A stretch of DNA of 64,000 nt, from positions 1 through 64,000 of the forward strand of contig JAFZIP010000011.1 in assembly GCA_017554325.1 (NCBI GenBank), in the 5' to 3' direction. Position 1 is the stretch's first letter. Every line of letters starts with the position of its first letter. The notes under the pieces were generated by a model. It was not told the origin of the DNA. It searched no databases and saw nothing but the letters and a program-made list of their open reading frames with translations. Below, one piece after another: positions 14,758 to 23,396 of the stretch. Position numbers and translations under genes: made by a program. This stretch comes from Bacteroidales bacterium (GTDB taxonomy: Bacteria > Bacteroidota > Bacteroidia > Bacteroidales > WCHB1-69).

Positions 14758-15219
14758 CGATGTCACATTCGCCGTAATGGTCAGAATAGTTTCTGCGGGA
14801 TAGGTGTTGGCACCCACAAGGATACGTTTCACCACCTTGCCCTTTTGCGACTGGGAGTCAAATGTCACTTTGATCTCGCCGGATTCGCCCGGACGGATGG
14901 GGGCTTTTGGGGGCGTGGAGGTGGTACAACCACATGTGGCCTCCGAAGAGAAAATGATGAGGTTTGATTTTCCCGTGTTCTTGAACTTAAAGGTGTAGCT
15001 AAGCTTCTCGCCCTGCACCACCTCACCGAAATCGTACGTTGTACGCTCGAACTTGATGACAGGCATTTTGTCTTTGTCTTTTTTCGACATGCCATCGGCT
15101 GTCACGGGGATATGCACGTCCGAAACCTTGAAATCACCCTCTTGTGCGGGTTTGCGGTGGCACGCGGCCATGACTGACAAACCCAAAACAATACATATTA
15201 TTATTTTGATTCTATTCAT
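14746..15219 (-). CDS. DUF1573 domain lipoprotein
   Basis: A 157-residue lipoprotein with an N-terminal signal ending VMAAC (lipidated Cys20). It has one DUF1573 Ig-like domain, with YDFGEVVQGE near residue 62, FKNTGKSNLIIF and the CGCTT motif near 96. DUF1573 proteins are abundant in Bacteroidota and are thought to be periplasmic; their function is unknown. The stop of nusB is just upstream, so the pair is probably cotranscribed. The last residues (SSKN) are encoded by the edge of an intergenic repeat tract, so the C-terminus may be variable. Confidence 0.9.
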   Translation of the reverse strand: MNRIKIIICIVLGLSVMAACHRKPAQEGDFKVSDVHIPVTADGMSKKDKDKMPVIKFERTTYDFGEVVQGEKLSYTFKFKNTGKSNLIIFSSEATCGCTTSTPPKAPIRPGESGEIKVTFDSQSQKGKVVKRILVGANTYPAETILTITANVTSSKN

Positions 15220-15220
15220 T

Positions 15221-16171
15221 TTAGTTTTGATATAATCCTATTCCGGTTTTCACAATCTTGCCCTCCGCCTTGAAATCCACAATGAGCCGATCCAAAATGC
15301 CGTTGATAAACTTCTGGCTCTTATCGGAACTGTACAACTTGGCGAGGTCAATATATTCGTTCATCGTCACTTTGATGGGGATAGTCGGGAACTCCAAAAA
15401 TTCGCAAATGGCCATCTTCATCAGCAAAATGTCCATGCCGATGACACGCTCCAGCTCCCAATTCTGCAACTTGGCCTCAATCAACTCCTCATATTCGTCT
15501 TCGTGCTCGATGGTCTTCCTGAACAGATTGCGCAGAAACTGCTCATCCTCTTTCTGATCTTTGTACAAAGGATGGATTTTGTTCTCGTTGCCATCTCTCA
15601 ATTTGAATTTGGAAACATTTTTGTAGAACATCATCAGGGCCTCGTCATAATCATCCAGCCAGTTGGTGTCCTTTTCACTAAAGAACCAGCGGATGTGATC
15701 ATCTTCGCCCAAAATATGCTCTATGATATCCAAAACCAGTTTCTTGTCCTCTTCGTAACTCCGCAATGGGTTCTCCATGTAAGCTTTGTAAAAATCTGTC
15801 TCCTCAATGACATGGAAAAGTCTGGGGATGAAATCACCATCGTTAGACCAGTCAATGTGGTTGGCCTTGAACATGGGTTGCAGGAACACGTTGTCCTCAA
15901 TTTGCCCGATCACCTGGTTGTCCACGAACTTGGTGTTGGGGTTAAGGTCCTCTTCGGTCGGGTTGTGCTTGTTGCGAAGATCTTCCAACTTGTTTTTCCT
16001 GTAGAAGGTCACTTCCGGCAGGATGGAGAAGAGCCAAAGGAAGAGCACATAGCTGTTCTTCACCGTTTTGACGAGGGTGCTCTGAGCGGTCAGCACATCT
16101 TCGTAGGGTTTCATGCTGTGCGCATAGAGCGCCTGCATGGTTTTGATTCTCAAGTGTCTTCGGCTAATCAT
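15221..16171 (-). CDS. nusB: Transcription antitermination factor NusB (long Bacteroidota form)
   Basis: A 316-residue protein that starts MISRRHLRIKTMQALYA, the RNA-binding arginine-rich start of NusB, and ends with the conserved NusB core (ERVIGMDILLMKMAICEFLEFPTIP, then TMNEYIDLAKLYSSDKSQKFINGILD). Canonical NusB has about 140 residues. The acidic middle insertion of roughly 150 residues is typical of Bacteroidota. NusB with NusE binds boxA RNA in rRNA antitermination. The gene lies 1 base upstream of the DUF1573 gene. Repeats separate it from the coiled-coil gene upstream. Confidence 0.93.
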   Translation of the reverse strand: MISRRHLRIKTMQALYAHSMKPYEDVLTAQSTLVKTVKNSYVLFLWLFSILPEVTFYRKNKLEDLRNKHNPTEEDLNPNTKFVDNQVIGQIEDNVFLQPMFKANHIDWSNDGDFIPRLFHVIEETDFYKAYMENPLRSYEEDKKLVLDIIEHILGEDDHIRWFFSEKDTNWLDDYDEALMMFYKNVSKFKLRDGNENKIHPLYKDQKEDEQFLRNLFRKTIEHEDEYEELIEAKLQNWELERVIGMDILLMKMAICEFLEFPTIPIKVTMNEYIDLAKLYSSDKSQKFINGILDRLIVDFKAEGKIVKTGIGLYQN

Positions 16172-16202
16172 TGTTGTGTTTTAAGAAAAAGGGAGTCTTT
16201 AG

Positions 16203-16271
16203 ATTAGTTGAGAGTTTAGAGAGTAGAGTTTAGAGATTTTTTTAACCCTCTAAACTTTAAACTCTAAACAT
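16203..16271. repeat. TTTAGAGTT-type dispersed repeat
   Basis: A low-complexity run of GAGAGTTTAGAG / GTAGAGTTTAGAG units (16208-16234) is followed by its reverse complement CTCTAAAC (16247-16269) across a short AT spacer, so it can fold into a hairpin. The same words recur at 27251-27346 and, in frame, inside ileS at 46611-46637. Confidence 0.8.
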
Positions 16272-16274
16272 TAA

Positions 16275-17225
16275 TTATTTTAAAGTGAAGAAGCTCTCAC
16301 CCAGGAATTGGTCATCGGTGAAAACTTGTACAACGTATTTGCCTTTGACAGCTTTGTCGTCCGACATCAAATCCCAGTTCATGGTCACCGTTTGGGCCTG
16401 CTTGTCATAGTTGACAACGGTTTTGGTGGAGTACTGCAGTCGCTGTCCGTTGTGTACGAAAGAGTACGTTTCTCCAGAGCCAGGGGTGAGCACCTTGCCG
16501 GAGCCAGGGACTGCGATACGGCAATACACGTTGACCGGACCAGCCTCAATCAGCGAGTTTTCACCCAAGATGAAGGTGGTTTTGATACGCTTGACGCGCG
16601 CCGCCTTGTCGGTGGGCTCTTCGTTGCCTTTGTTCTTGATCATGTAACCAGCACTGCGGATATTGTAGGCTTTGTAAACCGCCGCACCGGAAATTTTGGC
16701 GTTGAGGGCCTCGTTCGACTTCTGGATGTTCTCTTTGTCCTGACGCTCCTGCTCCAAGTCGGCCTTCACGGAGATATTTTCTTCCTTCAAAGCCTTGTTC
16801 TCCTTGTAGAGTTTGTCCATCTCCTGCACATACTCTTGCGAGATATTCTGCAGTCGGGCCAGCTGTTTCTTGATTTTGCGATAGTCGGCCTGGGAGTTGA
16901 TCAACTCCTCGATCTGGGCGGCGTTCGCCATGATGATGCTGTCCTTCTCGCTGAGCTGGTCGGAAAGATCTCCGTACTGCGCTTTGATTCGCTCATGTTC
17001 TGCCAGCAAAGAATCCAACTCTGCCTGCAATTCAATATTGCTATTCTCCACCTTGGAAAACTCCTTGTTGAGAACAGGCTTGGCAAAGAAGGCTAAATAG
17101 AGGGTGGTGGCACAAAACACGCCGGCCAAGATGCCGAGAATAATCACCCATTTTTTCAACGGGTTGGTCTCATTTTGCATCCCGTTGCTTCCTGCATAAT
17201 TTGTTGTCGTTTCCATTTTTATCAA
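16275..17225 (-). CDS. Membrane-anchored coiled-coil protein, unknown function
   Basis: A 316-residue protein. A short cytoplasmic N-terminus precedes one membrane segment (about residues 26-47). A long heptad-rich coiled coil follows (about 55-180, many Glu/Gln/Leu, e.g. LQAELDSLLAEHERIKAQ). A C-terminal globular beta-rich domain (about 185-316) contains TTFILGENSLIEAGPVNVYC and GESFFTLK. No enzymatic motif is visible. Similar proteins occur in Bacteroidales as conserved hypotheticals, sometimes mislabelled SMC-like. The gene starts 42 bases after the alkaline phosphatase gene, so both probably share that gene's promoter. An internal ATG four codons in is an alternative start. Confidence 0.8.
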   Translation of the reverse strand: MIKMETTTNYAGSNGMQNETNPLKKWVIILGILAGVFCATTLYLAFFAKPVLNKEFSKVENSNIELQAELDSLLAEHERIKAQYGDLSDQLSEKDSIIMANAAQIEELINSQADYRKIKKQLARLQNISQEYVQEMDKLYKENKALKEENISVKADLEQERQDKENIQKSNEALNAKISGAAVYKAYNIRSAGYMIKNKGNEEPTDKAARVKRIKTTFILGENSLIEAGPVNVYCRIAVPGSGKVLTPGSGETYSFVHNGQRLQYSTKTVVNYDKQAQTVTMNWDLMSDDKAVKGKYVVQVFTDDQFLGESFFTLK

Positions 17226-17267
17226 TTTTAATTATTATTCACTTTATGATTAATATCGTCTTCTCCC

Positions 17268-18905
17268 CTATTCCAGATAATTCCGGAGGTTTTTGGGAAG
17301 ATAAAAAGTATTGTTCTTGTCCACATACACCACCACCGACGGCAGTTCCACGCTCTTCTTGTTGATGGTCACCGTATTCGTGTAACTATCAGCTTCCAAA
17401 GTGTTCTTCTTGTTCTTCACCACCAACTTGTAATGATTCGGGGCCAAGCTGTCGATGCGCGTGGTAAAGCCTTCGAAAACCTGATGATGGTCAGCATAAA
17501 TTTCGGAGGTGAGCTTGGGCAGCGAGTCGGTGAGGTTGAGCTGACGACACAGATACTCATGCAACTGCACGTTGGTGACATAGCCAGTCAGCACATCATT
17601 TTGCGGATGGTACATGGCATAGAAGACATTCTCGCCCGTGTGCCCGAAAGTGGTGAATCCGAAATAGGTGCGGCTGTATAGGAACTGACCGACCAGGCGC
17701 GACATATATTCGTTTCCCTTGCGCTGCTCTTCGGGCATCGGCGACAGGTTGTAGTCACTGGCCGATTGCAAGAACTCAATGTCCGGCTGGGTGATTTGAA
17801 TGTTGAAATACTTTTCAAAAAGTGCGGGCCACTCGGATGTCTCCACTGCCTTCATCTTTTCGGCCATCGTCCAGGCAGAAAGACGGTAGTCGTCAATGGG
17901 CGACATGATTTGGTTGAGCGACAGTTTGTCGTAGCCGTGGTTGGATTTGGCACTGCCGATGGTGATGGCGCTGGTTCCGTGGTCGGGCAAGACCACCACC
18001 AAGGTTTGGCCATCTTGCTGTGCAAAGTCGAACGCAACCTTGCAAGCTTTGTCGAAGGCGATGAAATCGAGCAATGCGGCTTTGGCGTCGTTATCGTGCG
18101 CGGCCCAATCCACTTTGCTGCCCTCCACCATCAGGAAGAAACCATTGGGTTCTTTCGAGAGGGTTTCAATAGCCTTGCGGGTCATCTCTTCCAAGGAGGG
18201 TTGCTCTTTGGCGTCGCGCTCCAACTCGTAGGACATGGATTTTTCACAATAGAGCGACCAGAACGGGGCCTTGTGGCAATTGGCCATGGCCTGCGGATCG
18301 TTGAGAAACACCTGGTAGCCGTGGTCTTTCAGAAACTGTTGGTATTCGGGCGTGAGGTATTTGACGCCACCACCGATAACCACATCCACCAAATTGTGCA
18401 CCATCTGGGGGGCGATAACACTGTACCGGCTGCGTTTGTAGGAGTGCGCGGCACAGTCGGCGGGCGTGGCGTGCGGAAACTCGCAGGTAAACACGAGTCC
18501 CGTGGCTTTGTGGTAAATCTGTTTGGAGGCTTCCAGCAAGGTAGCCAACGGCTGATAGGCGCGGGCTGCATCCACCGGCACGAGATCGTGGTCGGTTTTT
18601 ACCGGATAAGTGGAAACAAAACTTGTCTGGGTCGGCTGGCCTGTCATGTAACAGGATGTTGTGGGTGCGGAATCCCCGATGGGCGCATCGGAGGAATGGG
18701 TGCCGAGCAAACCTTTGAGAAAGGGGTCTATGTTGAGATTTTTCTGCGAAGGATCTTGATAAATCTGATACCAACGGGCCGCAGAAAGCAGACTGGTGGA
18801 AGTTCCATCAGGAATCATCACAATCACATTCTTTACGGTTTTCGGTTGTGCGAAAGCCACTAAAAAAGTGATTAACAATACATTGCAGAAAAACAATCTT
18901 CTCAT
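17268..18905 (-). CDS. Alkaline phosphatase (PhoA superfamily), secreted
   Basis: A 545-residue periplasmic phosphomonoesterase with a signal peptide ending about residue 20 (VAFAQ). Alkaline phosphatase motifs appear in order: metal-binding VIVMIPDGTS (Asp33), nucleophile motif GDSAPTTSCYMTG (Ser79), FPHATPADCAAH (His145 region), MVEGSKVDWAAHDND, LPDHGTSAITIG and GHTGENV. The zinc-binding Asp-His pair and the late His are therefore all present. It releases phosphate from organic esters. It has its own promoter with a perfect -7 box and is divergent from gpsA. No PhoB box was recognised, so phosphate control is unproven. Confidence 0.92.
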   Translation of the reverse strand: MRRLFFCNVLLITFLVAFAQPKTVKNVIVMIPDGTSTSLLSAARWYQIYQDPSQKNLNIDPFLKGLLGTHSSDAPIGDSAPTTSCYMTGQPTQTSFVSTYPVKTDHDLVPVDAARAYQPLATLLEASKQIYHKATGLVFTCEFPHATPADCAAHSYKRSRYSVIAPQMVHNLVDVVIGGGVKYLTPEYQQFLKDHGYQVFLNDPQAMANCHKAPFWSLYCEKSMSYELERDAKEQPSLEEMTRKAIETLSKEPNGFFLMVEGSKVDWAAHDNDAKAALLDFIAFDKACKVAFDFAQQDGQTLVVVLPDHGTSAITIGSAKSNHGYDKLSLNQIMSPIDDYRLSAWTMAEKMKAVETSEWPALFEKYFNIQITQPDIEFLQSASDYNLSPMPEEQRKGNEYMSRLVGQFLYSRTYFGFTTFGHTGENVFYAMYHPQNDVLTGYVTNVQLHEYLCRQLNLTDSLPKLTSEIYADHHQVFEGFTTRIDSLAPNHYKLVVKNKKNTLEADSYTNTVTINKKSVELPSVVVYVDKNNTFYLPKNLRNYLE

Positions 18906-18928
18906 AAACTGCTATTTTCTTCAAATTT

Positions 18929-18960
18929 GCAAAGATAGAAAATATATGCAGACAAACCAA
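18929..18960 (-). promoter_or_regulatory. Promoter of the alkaline phosphatase gene
   Basis: On the minus strand TATCTTTGC (18937-18929) is a perfect -7 element, with TTG at 18960-18958 as -33 box (20-base spacer). The start codon lies 24 bases downstream. Confidence 0.65.
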
Positions 18961-18981
18961 CGTGGATTTCATACAATTTCG

Positions 18982-18990
18982 TATCTTTGC
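18982..18990 (+). promoter_or_regulatory. Promoter -7 element of gpsA
   Basis: TATCTTTGC is a perfect -7 match, 28 bases before ATG 19019 and only about 45 bases from the divergent phosphatase promoter. It shows that the upstream in-frame ATG at 18962 lies outside the transcript. Confidence 0.6.
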
Positions 18991-19018
18991 AGCCTTAAAA
19001 AATGTTAAAAGAACACTA

Positions 19019-20065
19019 ATGACAGACAGGGATTTTCTGCCCATCATACCGAGAAGCAAGAAGACGCGATTGCGCTACCGTGTAGCCGTAATCGGTGGAG
19101 GAAGTTGGGCCACTGCCATCATCAAAATCATATCCTCCAACCTGGAGCACATCCACTGGTGGATCCGCGACGAGGAGACAGCCAAACATATCGTGCAGTT
19201 CGGACACAACCCGCGCTACCTCAGTTCCGTGCTCATCAACCCCGAGGACGTGCGCGTGAGCACCAACATCAAGGCGGTGGTTTCCAAAGCCGACTACGTC
19301 ATCATTGTAACTCCATCTGCGTACCTTCACCAGACTCTTGAGCCGCTGCAACGCAGCCAGTTGCACCGCAAGAAGATCATCTTGGCCGTAAAAGGCATTG
19401 TGCCGGAGACCATGCAGCTGATCAGCAACTACATGAAAACGCAATTCAAGGTGCCCTTGGAGAACATGTCCATCATCAGCGGCCCATCGCACGCGGAGGA
19501 GATTGCCCAGGAGAAGTTCACCTTCCTCACCGCCGCTTCCGAGAATCTGGAACTGGCCAAAACTGTGGCCAAATTCTTCACCAACCGCTACTGCCGCACT
19601 TCCGTGTCGCAAGACATGATGGGCGCGGAGCTCGCCATCGTGCTGAAAAACATCTACGCGCTCGGCGCCGGTATCTACAGCGGACTTGGCTACGGCGACA
19701 ACTTCATCGCCGCCTACGTCGCCAACTGCCTGAAAGAGATGAAATACTTCGTCTCCAAACTCTATCCCAACGAGAATCGCCACATTTCCGACTCTGTCTA
19801 TCTGGGCGACTTGCTGGTAACCGCCTATTCTACCTACAGCCGCAACCGTCTCTTCGGTATCATGATCGGCCATGGTCTATCCGTGCGCGTGTCGCTGATG
19901 GAGCTGCGCATGGTGTCGGAAGGCTACACCGCCTGCCGTTGCGTGCACGAAATCAACAAGAAACATCTGGCCGAGATCCCCATCGTGGAGACTATCTACG
20001 GCATATTATACGAAAATAACAATGTCTCTTCGGAGATGAAACGAATAGCCGAACATTTTATATAA
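19019..20065 (+). CDS. gpsA: Glycerol-3-phosphate dehydrogenase [NAD(P)+]
   Basis: A 348-residue enzyme that reduces dihydroxyacetone phosphate to sn-glycerol 3-phosphate, the backbone of phospholipids. The Rossmann motif VAVIGGGSWATA is at about residues 22-33. Also visible are the KGIVPETMQL segment, ISGPSHAEEIAQ and the C-terminal catalytic region GAELAIVLKNIYALGAGIYSGLGYGDN. The start ATG 19019 is chosen because the longer frame from 18962 would begin upstream of the -7 promoter box. The stop overlaps the next gene's ATG (TAATG), implying coupling. Confidence 0.94.
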   Translation: MTDRDFLPIIPRSKKTRLRYRVAVIGGGSWATAIIKIISSNLEHIHWWIRDEETAKHIVQFGHNPRYLSSVLINPEDVRVSTNIKAVVSKADYVIIVTPSAYLHQTLEPLQRSQLHRKKIILAVKGIVPETMQLISNYMKTQFKVPLENMSIISGPSHAEEIAQEKFTFLTAASENLELAKTVAKFFTNRYCRTSVSQDMMGAELAIVLKNIYALGAGIYSGLGYGDNFIAAYVANCLKEMKYFVSKLYPNENRHISDSVYLGDLLVTAYSTYSRNRLFGIMIGHGLSVRVSLMELRMVSEGYTACRCVHEINKKHLAEIPIVETIYGILYENNNVSSEMKRIAEHFI

Positions 20066-21015
20066 TGATCCATTTTGTTCAACATCAGGATATTGATCCC
20101 GTTTTGTGGGATCGCGCCGTGCTGGGGGCCGCTTGCCCCACTGTGCTGGCCACTTATCAATTATTGGATGCCCTCACGGGCGATGCGCAATGGGACGCCC
20201 TCGTTGAGGACGACTACAAAGCCGTGCTGCCCCTGCCCTACCGTACCAAAGCCGGCATCGCGTACATCTACACACCCTTTTTCATGCCGCGGATGGGCAT
20301 TTTCGCACCTCAACCCGTAGATGCGCAGACCACCCTGGACTTTTTCAACGCCATCCCCGACAAGTTCCGGCAAGTGGACCTGTTGCTCAACCCGGGCAAC
20401 GATGCCACGCTCTTGCCCCTGGAAAAAGTGGAATTGGTGTCGCACGTGACGTACCTCAACCGTCCATACGACGAAATGGCCAAGAGTTTTTCCACCAACA
20501 CGCGACGCAACATCAAAGCGGCGGAAAAACATTTTTTAACGATTGAAAAAAATAAAAAATTCTTAGAACCCATCATTTCTTTGTTCAAAGACAACCGTGG
20601 TAAAAGTCGTTCCGTACACTATAAAAGCCAAGATTATCAGCATCTTACCGACGCAGCCAAGCTATTGATAAAGGAAAAAAGATTAGATGTGGTGGGCGTG
20701 TTCAATCCGGACCAACGTTTGATGGCCGGTGCTTTGATGGTGCGCGACGTGGATCGCGTGTGGTTCTGGTTCTCGGGAAGAGACGAATCCGTAGCTGAAA
20801 CCAAACCCATGTTCTTCTTGATCAATGAATATCTGAAAAAACTTGGAAATTGCGACACTTTGTTCGATTTCAACGGATCAACCAACGCAAATGTGGCAAG
20901 AATGTATAAAGGTTTCGGAGGTCTCCCCTACCCTGTCACCATGTTGACCCATTCGCGGAAAGGCCTGAGTGCCGTTATGAAACTGAAAAAGAAAATAGCA
21001 AACACTCTCCGTTAA
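20065..21015 (+). CDS. GNAT/FemAB-like acyltransferase, function unknown
   Basis: A 316-residue soluble protein. The middle FSTNTRRNIKAAEK (about residue 145) and the late DTLFDFNGSTNANVARMYKGFGG resemble the FemAB/GNAT double fold used for aminoacyl or acetyl transfer in peptidoglycan or lipid modification. No signal peptide or membrane span is present. It overlaps the gpsA stop by one base, so the two form an operon. A role in lipid or wall precursor acylation is an inference. It converges with the binding-protein gene and their stop codons overlap. Confidence 0.7.
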   Translation: MIHFVQHQDIDPVLWDRAVLGAACPTVLATYQLLDALTGDAQWDALVEDDYKAVLPLPYRTKAGIAYIYTPFFMPRMGIFAPQPVDAQTTLDFFNAIPDKFRQVDLLLNPGNDATLLPLEKVELVSHVTYLNRPYDEMAKSFSTNTRRNIKAAEKHFLTIEKNKKFLEPIISLFKDNRGKSRSVHYKSQDYQHLTDAAKLLIKEKRLDVVGVFNPDQRLMAGALMVRDVDRVWFWFSGRDESVAETKPMFFLINEYLKKLGNCDTLFDFNGSTNANVARMYKGFGGLPYPVTMLTHSRKGLSAVMKLKKKIANTLR

Positions 21016-22136
21016 AAACGGACCGGTATTATTTCATCATCTTTCACTTCCAAAAAGTGGATATTGATATTTTCATATCCGCCATCTGGTGTTTTGTCAA
21101 ATGATATAGGAAAACAAATACTCGATTCCTTCACCCTATCCATGTCTCCTCCGCTACGGATCATCTCCACAAAGAAATGGGTGATATCGTATCCCTGAAA
21201 TGCGAAATTTTCTATAGTTGGGATGCTTTTGAACTTGTCTTGGTACCGCTGGATGAACAATTGGGTTTGTTGGTCTTGTTTATCCACGTAGAAATTGGAA
21301 AAGAAATGGATGTTCAGCTTGGAATAGTATTCCACGTCGTACGTGTTCGATGAGAGCCATTTTTCGGGCACCACCAAAATGATATCCTCTGGCGTGGACT
21401 TGTACAACAAATCCCGGGACAGCATCAACATCTTGGCGGCATGGCTGCTGAAAACCACCACTATATTTTTCCTGTTCGGAGTAATCTTCTTCATCAAATC
21501 CGCCTGATTGGAAACATCCTGATAAGAAATCCCATTTCTTTTGAAATACTCGATATAGGTTGTATATTCAGCATTTTTGGCGGAAGAATCCATAAACAAA
21601 ATGATGTTGCTGCCAGGAATCAATTCCGCCATATAACTTAATGTGGCGGGTTTGGAATCCTGTGACGGAATTACTTTATAGACATAATCATTATTGGCCA
21701 GAATATCCGTACGGTTGGTGAAGGGGTTCACAATAGGAATTTGGTATTGTTTGGCATATTCCGCCGCAATCTGGAACGTTTTGTTGAAAAATGGGCCGAT
21801 AATCAAATCCACTTCTTCCATCAGTTCCCTGTTCTCCATAATCTCCCGAAGGTCCGCCTCATTGTCAGTCACATCCTTCACCACAACATTCAGGGCCACA
21901 TTTTGTTCCTGGTATTCATCCAAGGCAATCTGCGCGCCAGCCCAGAAACCCATCAGCAAAAAAGAGTTGACAGCCTGGATATCCTGACTGCTTTGCACCG
22001 AAGAAACCACTGAACCCTGATACTCATGCGTATAGAAAGGAACAAGGAATAGAACGGTTTTCCGCTCCCCCGTCGGTTGCGCACATACGGAAAGAACGGC
22101 CAAAACCAATAAGCTGATTGAAATTATCTTTTTCAT
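21012..22136 (-). CDS. Periplasmic binding protein type I family protein
   Basis: A 374-residue protein with a signal peptide (cleavage near VCAQ, residue 20). The rest resembles the bilobal type I periplasmic-binding fold seen in amino-acid ABC receptors and LpoA-type proteins: GAQIALDEYQEQN, DLIIGPFFNKTFQIAAEYAKQY, then PIVNPFTNRTDI and GYDITHFFVEMI. No transporter genes are adjacent. It follows rodA by 6 bases at the end of a cell-wall operon, so a role as a wall-enzyme regulator or sensor is more likely than import. That role is inferred from context. Confidence 0.75.
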   Translation of the reverse strand: MKKIISISLLVLAVLSVCAQPTGERKTVLFLVPFYTHEYQGSVVSSVQSSQDIQAVNSFLLMGFWAGAQIALDEYQEQNVALNVVVKDVTDNEADLREIMENRELMEEVDLIIGPFFNKTFQIAAEYAKQYQIPIVNPFTNRTDILANNDYVYKVIPSQDSKPATLSYMAELIPGSNIILFMDSSAKNAEYTTYIEYFKRNGISYQDVSNQADLMKKITPNRKNIVVVFSSHAAKMLMLSRDLLYKSTPEDIILVVPEKWLSSNTYDVEYYSKLNIHFFSNFYVDKQDQQTQLFIQRYQDKFKSIPTIENFAFQGYDITHFFVEMIRSGGDMDRVKESSICFPISFDKTPDGGYENINIHFLEVKDDEIIPVRF

Positions 22137-22142
22137 ATTCCG

Positions 22143-23396
22143 TTAATTATCATTCAATTTAATAAAAACAAACAACATTGTGGTGAACGCCCATAGCGAG
22201 GAACCACCATAACTCAGGAACGGCAAGGGAATTCCGATGATGGGCACCAAACCTATCGTCATGCCTATATTCACAAAAAAGTGAACCACGATGATTCCGG
22301 CTATCCCGTAGCCATAATGTCGCACAAAAGGTATTCGGCTCTTTTCCGACAATGACAATATTCTATATATCAGTGCCAGATAGAGCCCGAAAATCACCAG
22401 CGTGCCCATAAAACCCCACTCTTCGCCAATGGCACAGAAGATGAAGTCGGTACTCTGCTCGGGGACGAATTTCAGCTTGGTCTGTGTGCCTTTGAGGTAG
22501 CCTTTGCCAAAGAAACCGCCCGAACCAATGGCGATTTTGGATTGGTTGAGATTGAAGTCCGCGCCCTTGGGGTCGGAAGTTTGTCCCAAAATGGTAGCCA
22601 CCCTGACTTTTTGGTGCGGCTCCAAAACATGCTCATACAGCATATTCACAGAAAACACAAAAGCGATGCTGATGACAAAAACGATAATATCGCGTTGCAT
22701 TTTCTTCTTATGGATTCGGTCTTTGATCATGAACCCGATAAAGACCGTCGTGAGCAATGCCAGCGCATACAATTCGTTGAATTTCAAAGTAAAAACAGCT
22801 AAAAAAGCGGCGATAAACGCCAGTATCAGCAACCCGCCACTCAAGCCTTCCCGATAGAAGAGTATAATGAACGAAGCGAACACCAAAGCGGAACCGGCGT
22901 CGTGCTGCAACATGATGATGATGATGGGCACCAACACCAAGCCGCCCACAATGAGCCAGACGTATCGCTTTTCGGTACTGGTCTTGCCCTCGTTGAAGAA
23001 CTTCGCCAACGCCAATGCCGTGGCCACTTTCATAAACTCCGTCGGTTGTATGCTGAACTCCCCGATCTTGATCCAAGCCTTCGCGCCTGATATTTCCGTA
23101 CCTATGATCAACACCAAGACCATCAGCAATAGGCATAGCAGATAAAAGTAATAGGCATAGTGTTGTATCAACTGCTTGTCTATAAGCAAAATGACAATGC
23201 CTATCAGCATGGAGGAACCAATCCAGATCAACTGCTTGCAATAGGGTTTGGAGATGTCGAAGATGGAGTTTACCCCATCCGGAATATAGCAAGTAGAGTA
23301 TATAGTGATCCATCCTATAAAGACCAAAGCAATATAGTAGATGATCAGACGAGCATCAAACCCTTTCGTATTTCTTCTATTCAGATCACTATACAT
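22143..23396 (-). CDS. rodA: Rod shape-determining protein RodA (SEDS glycosyltransferase)
   Basis: A 417-residue integral membrane protein with about ten hydrophobic segments. Its SEDS hallmarks are EFMKVATALALAKFF near residue 118, STDFIFCAIGEEWGF (about 317) and the C-terminal IPLPFLSYGGSSLWA. It polymerises lipid II into glycan strands and works with the transpeptidase PBP2. Its ATG overlaps the final base of mrdA, matching the usual mrdA-rodA pairing. Length is normal. Confidence 0.95.
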   Translation of the reverse strand: MYSDLNRRNTKGFDARLIIYYIALVFIGWITIYSTCYIPDGVNSIFDISKPYCKQLIWIGSSMLIGIVILLIDKQLIQHYAYYFYLLCLLLMVLVLIIGTEISGAKAWIKIGEFSIQPTEFMKVATALALAKFFNEGKTSTEKRYVWLIVGGLVLVPIIIIMLQHDAGSALVFASFIILFYREGLSGGLLILAFIAAFLAVFTLKFNELYALALLTTVFIGFMIKDRIHKKKMQRDIIVFVISIAFVFSVNMLYEHVLEPHQKVRVATILGQTSDPKGADFNLNQSKIAIGSGGFFGKGYLKGTQTKLKFVPEQSTDFIFCAIGEEWGFMGTLVIFGLYLALIYRILSLSEKSRIPFVRHYGYGIAGIIVVHFFVNIGMTIGLVPIIGIPLPFLSYGGSSLWAFTTMLFVFIKLNDN

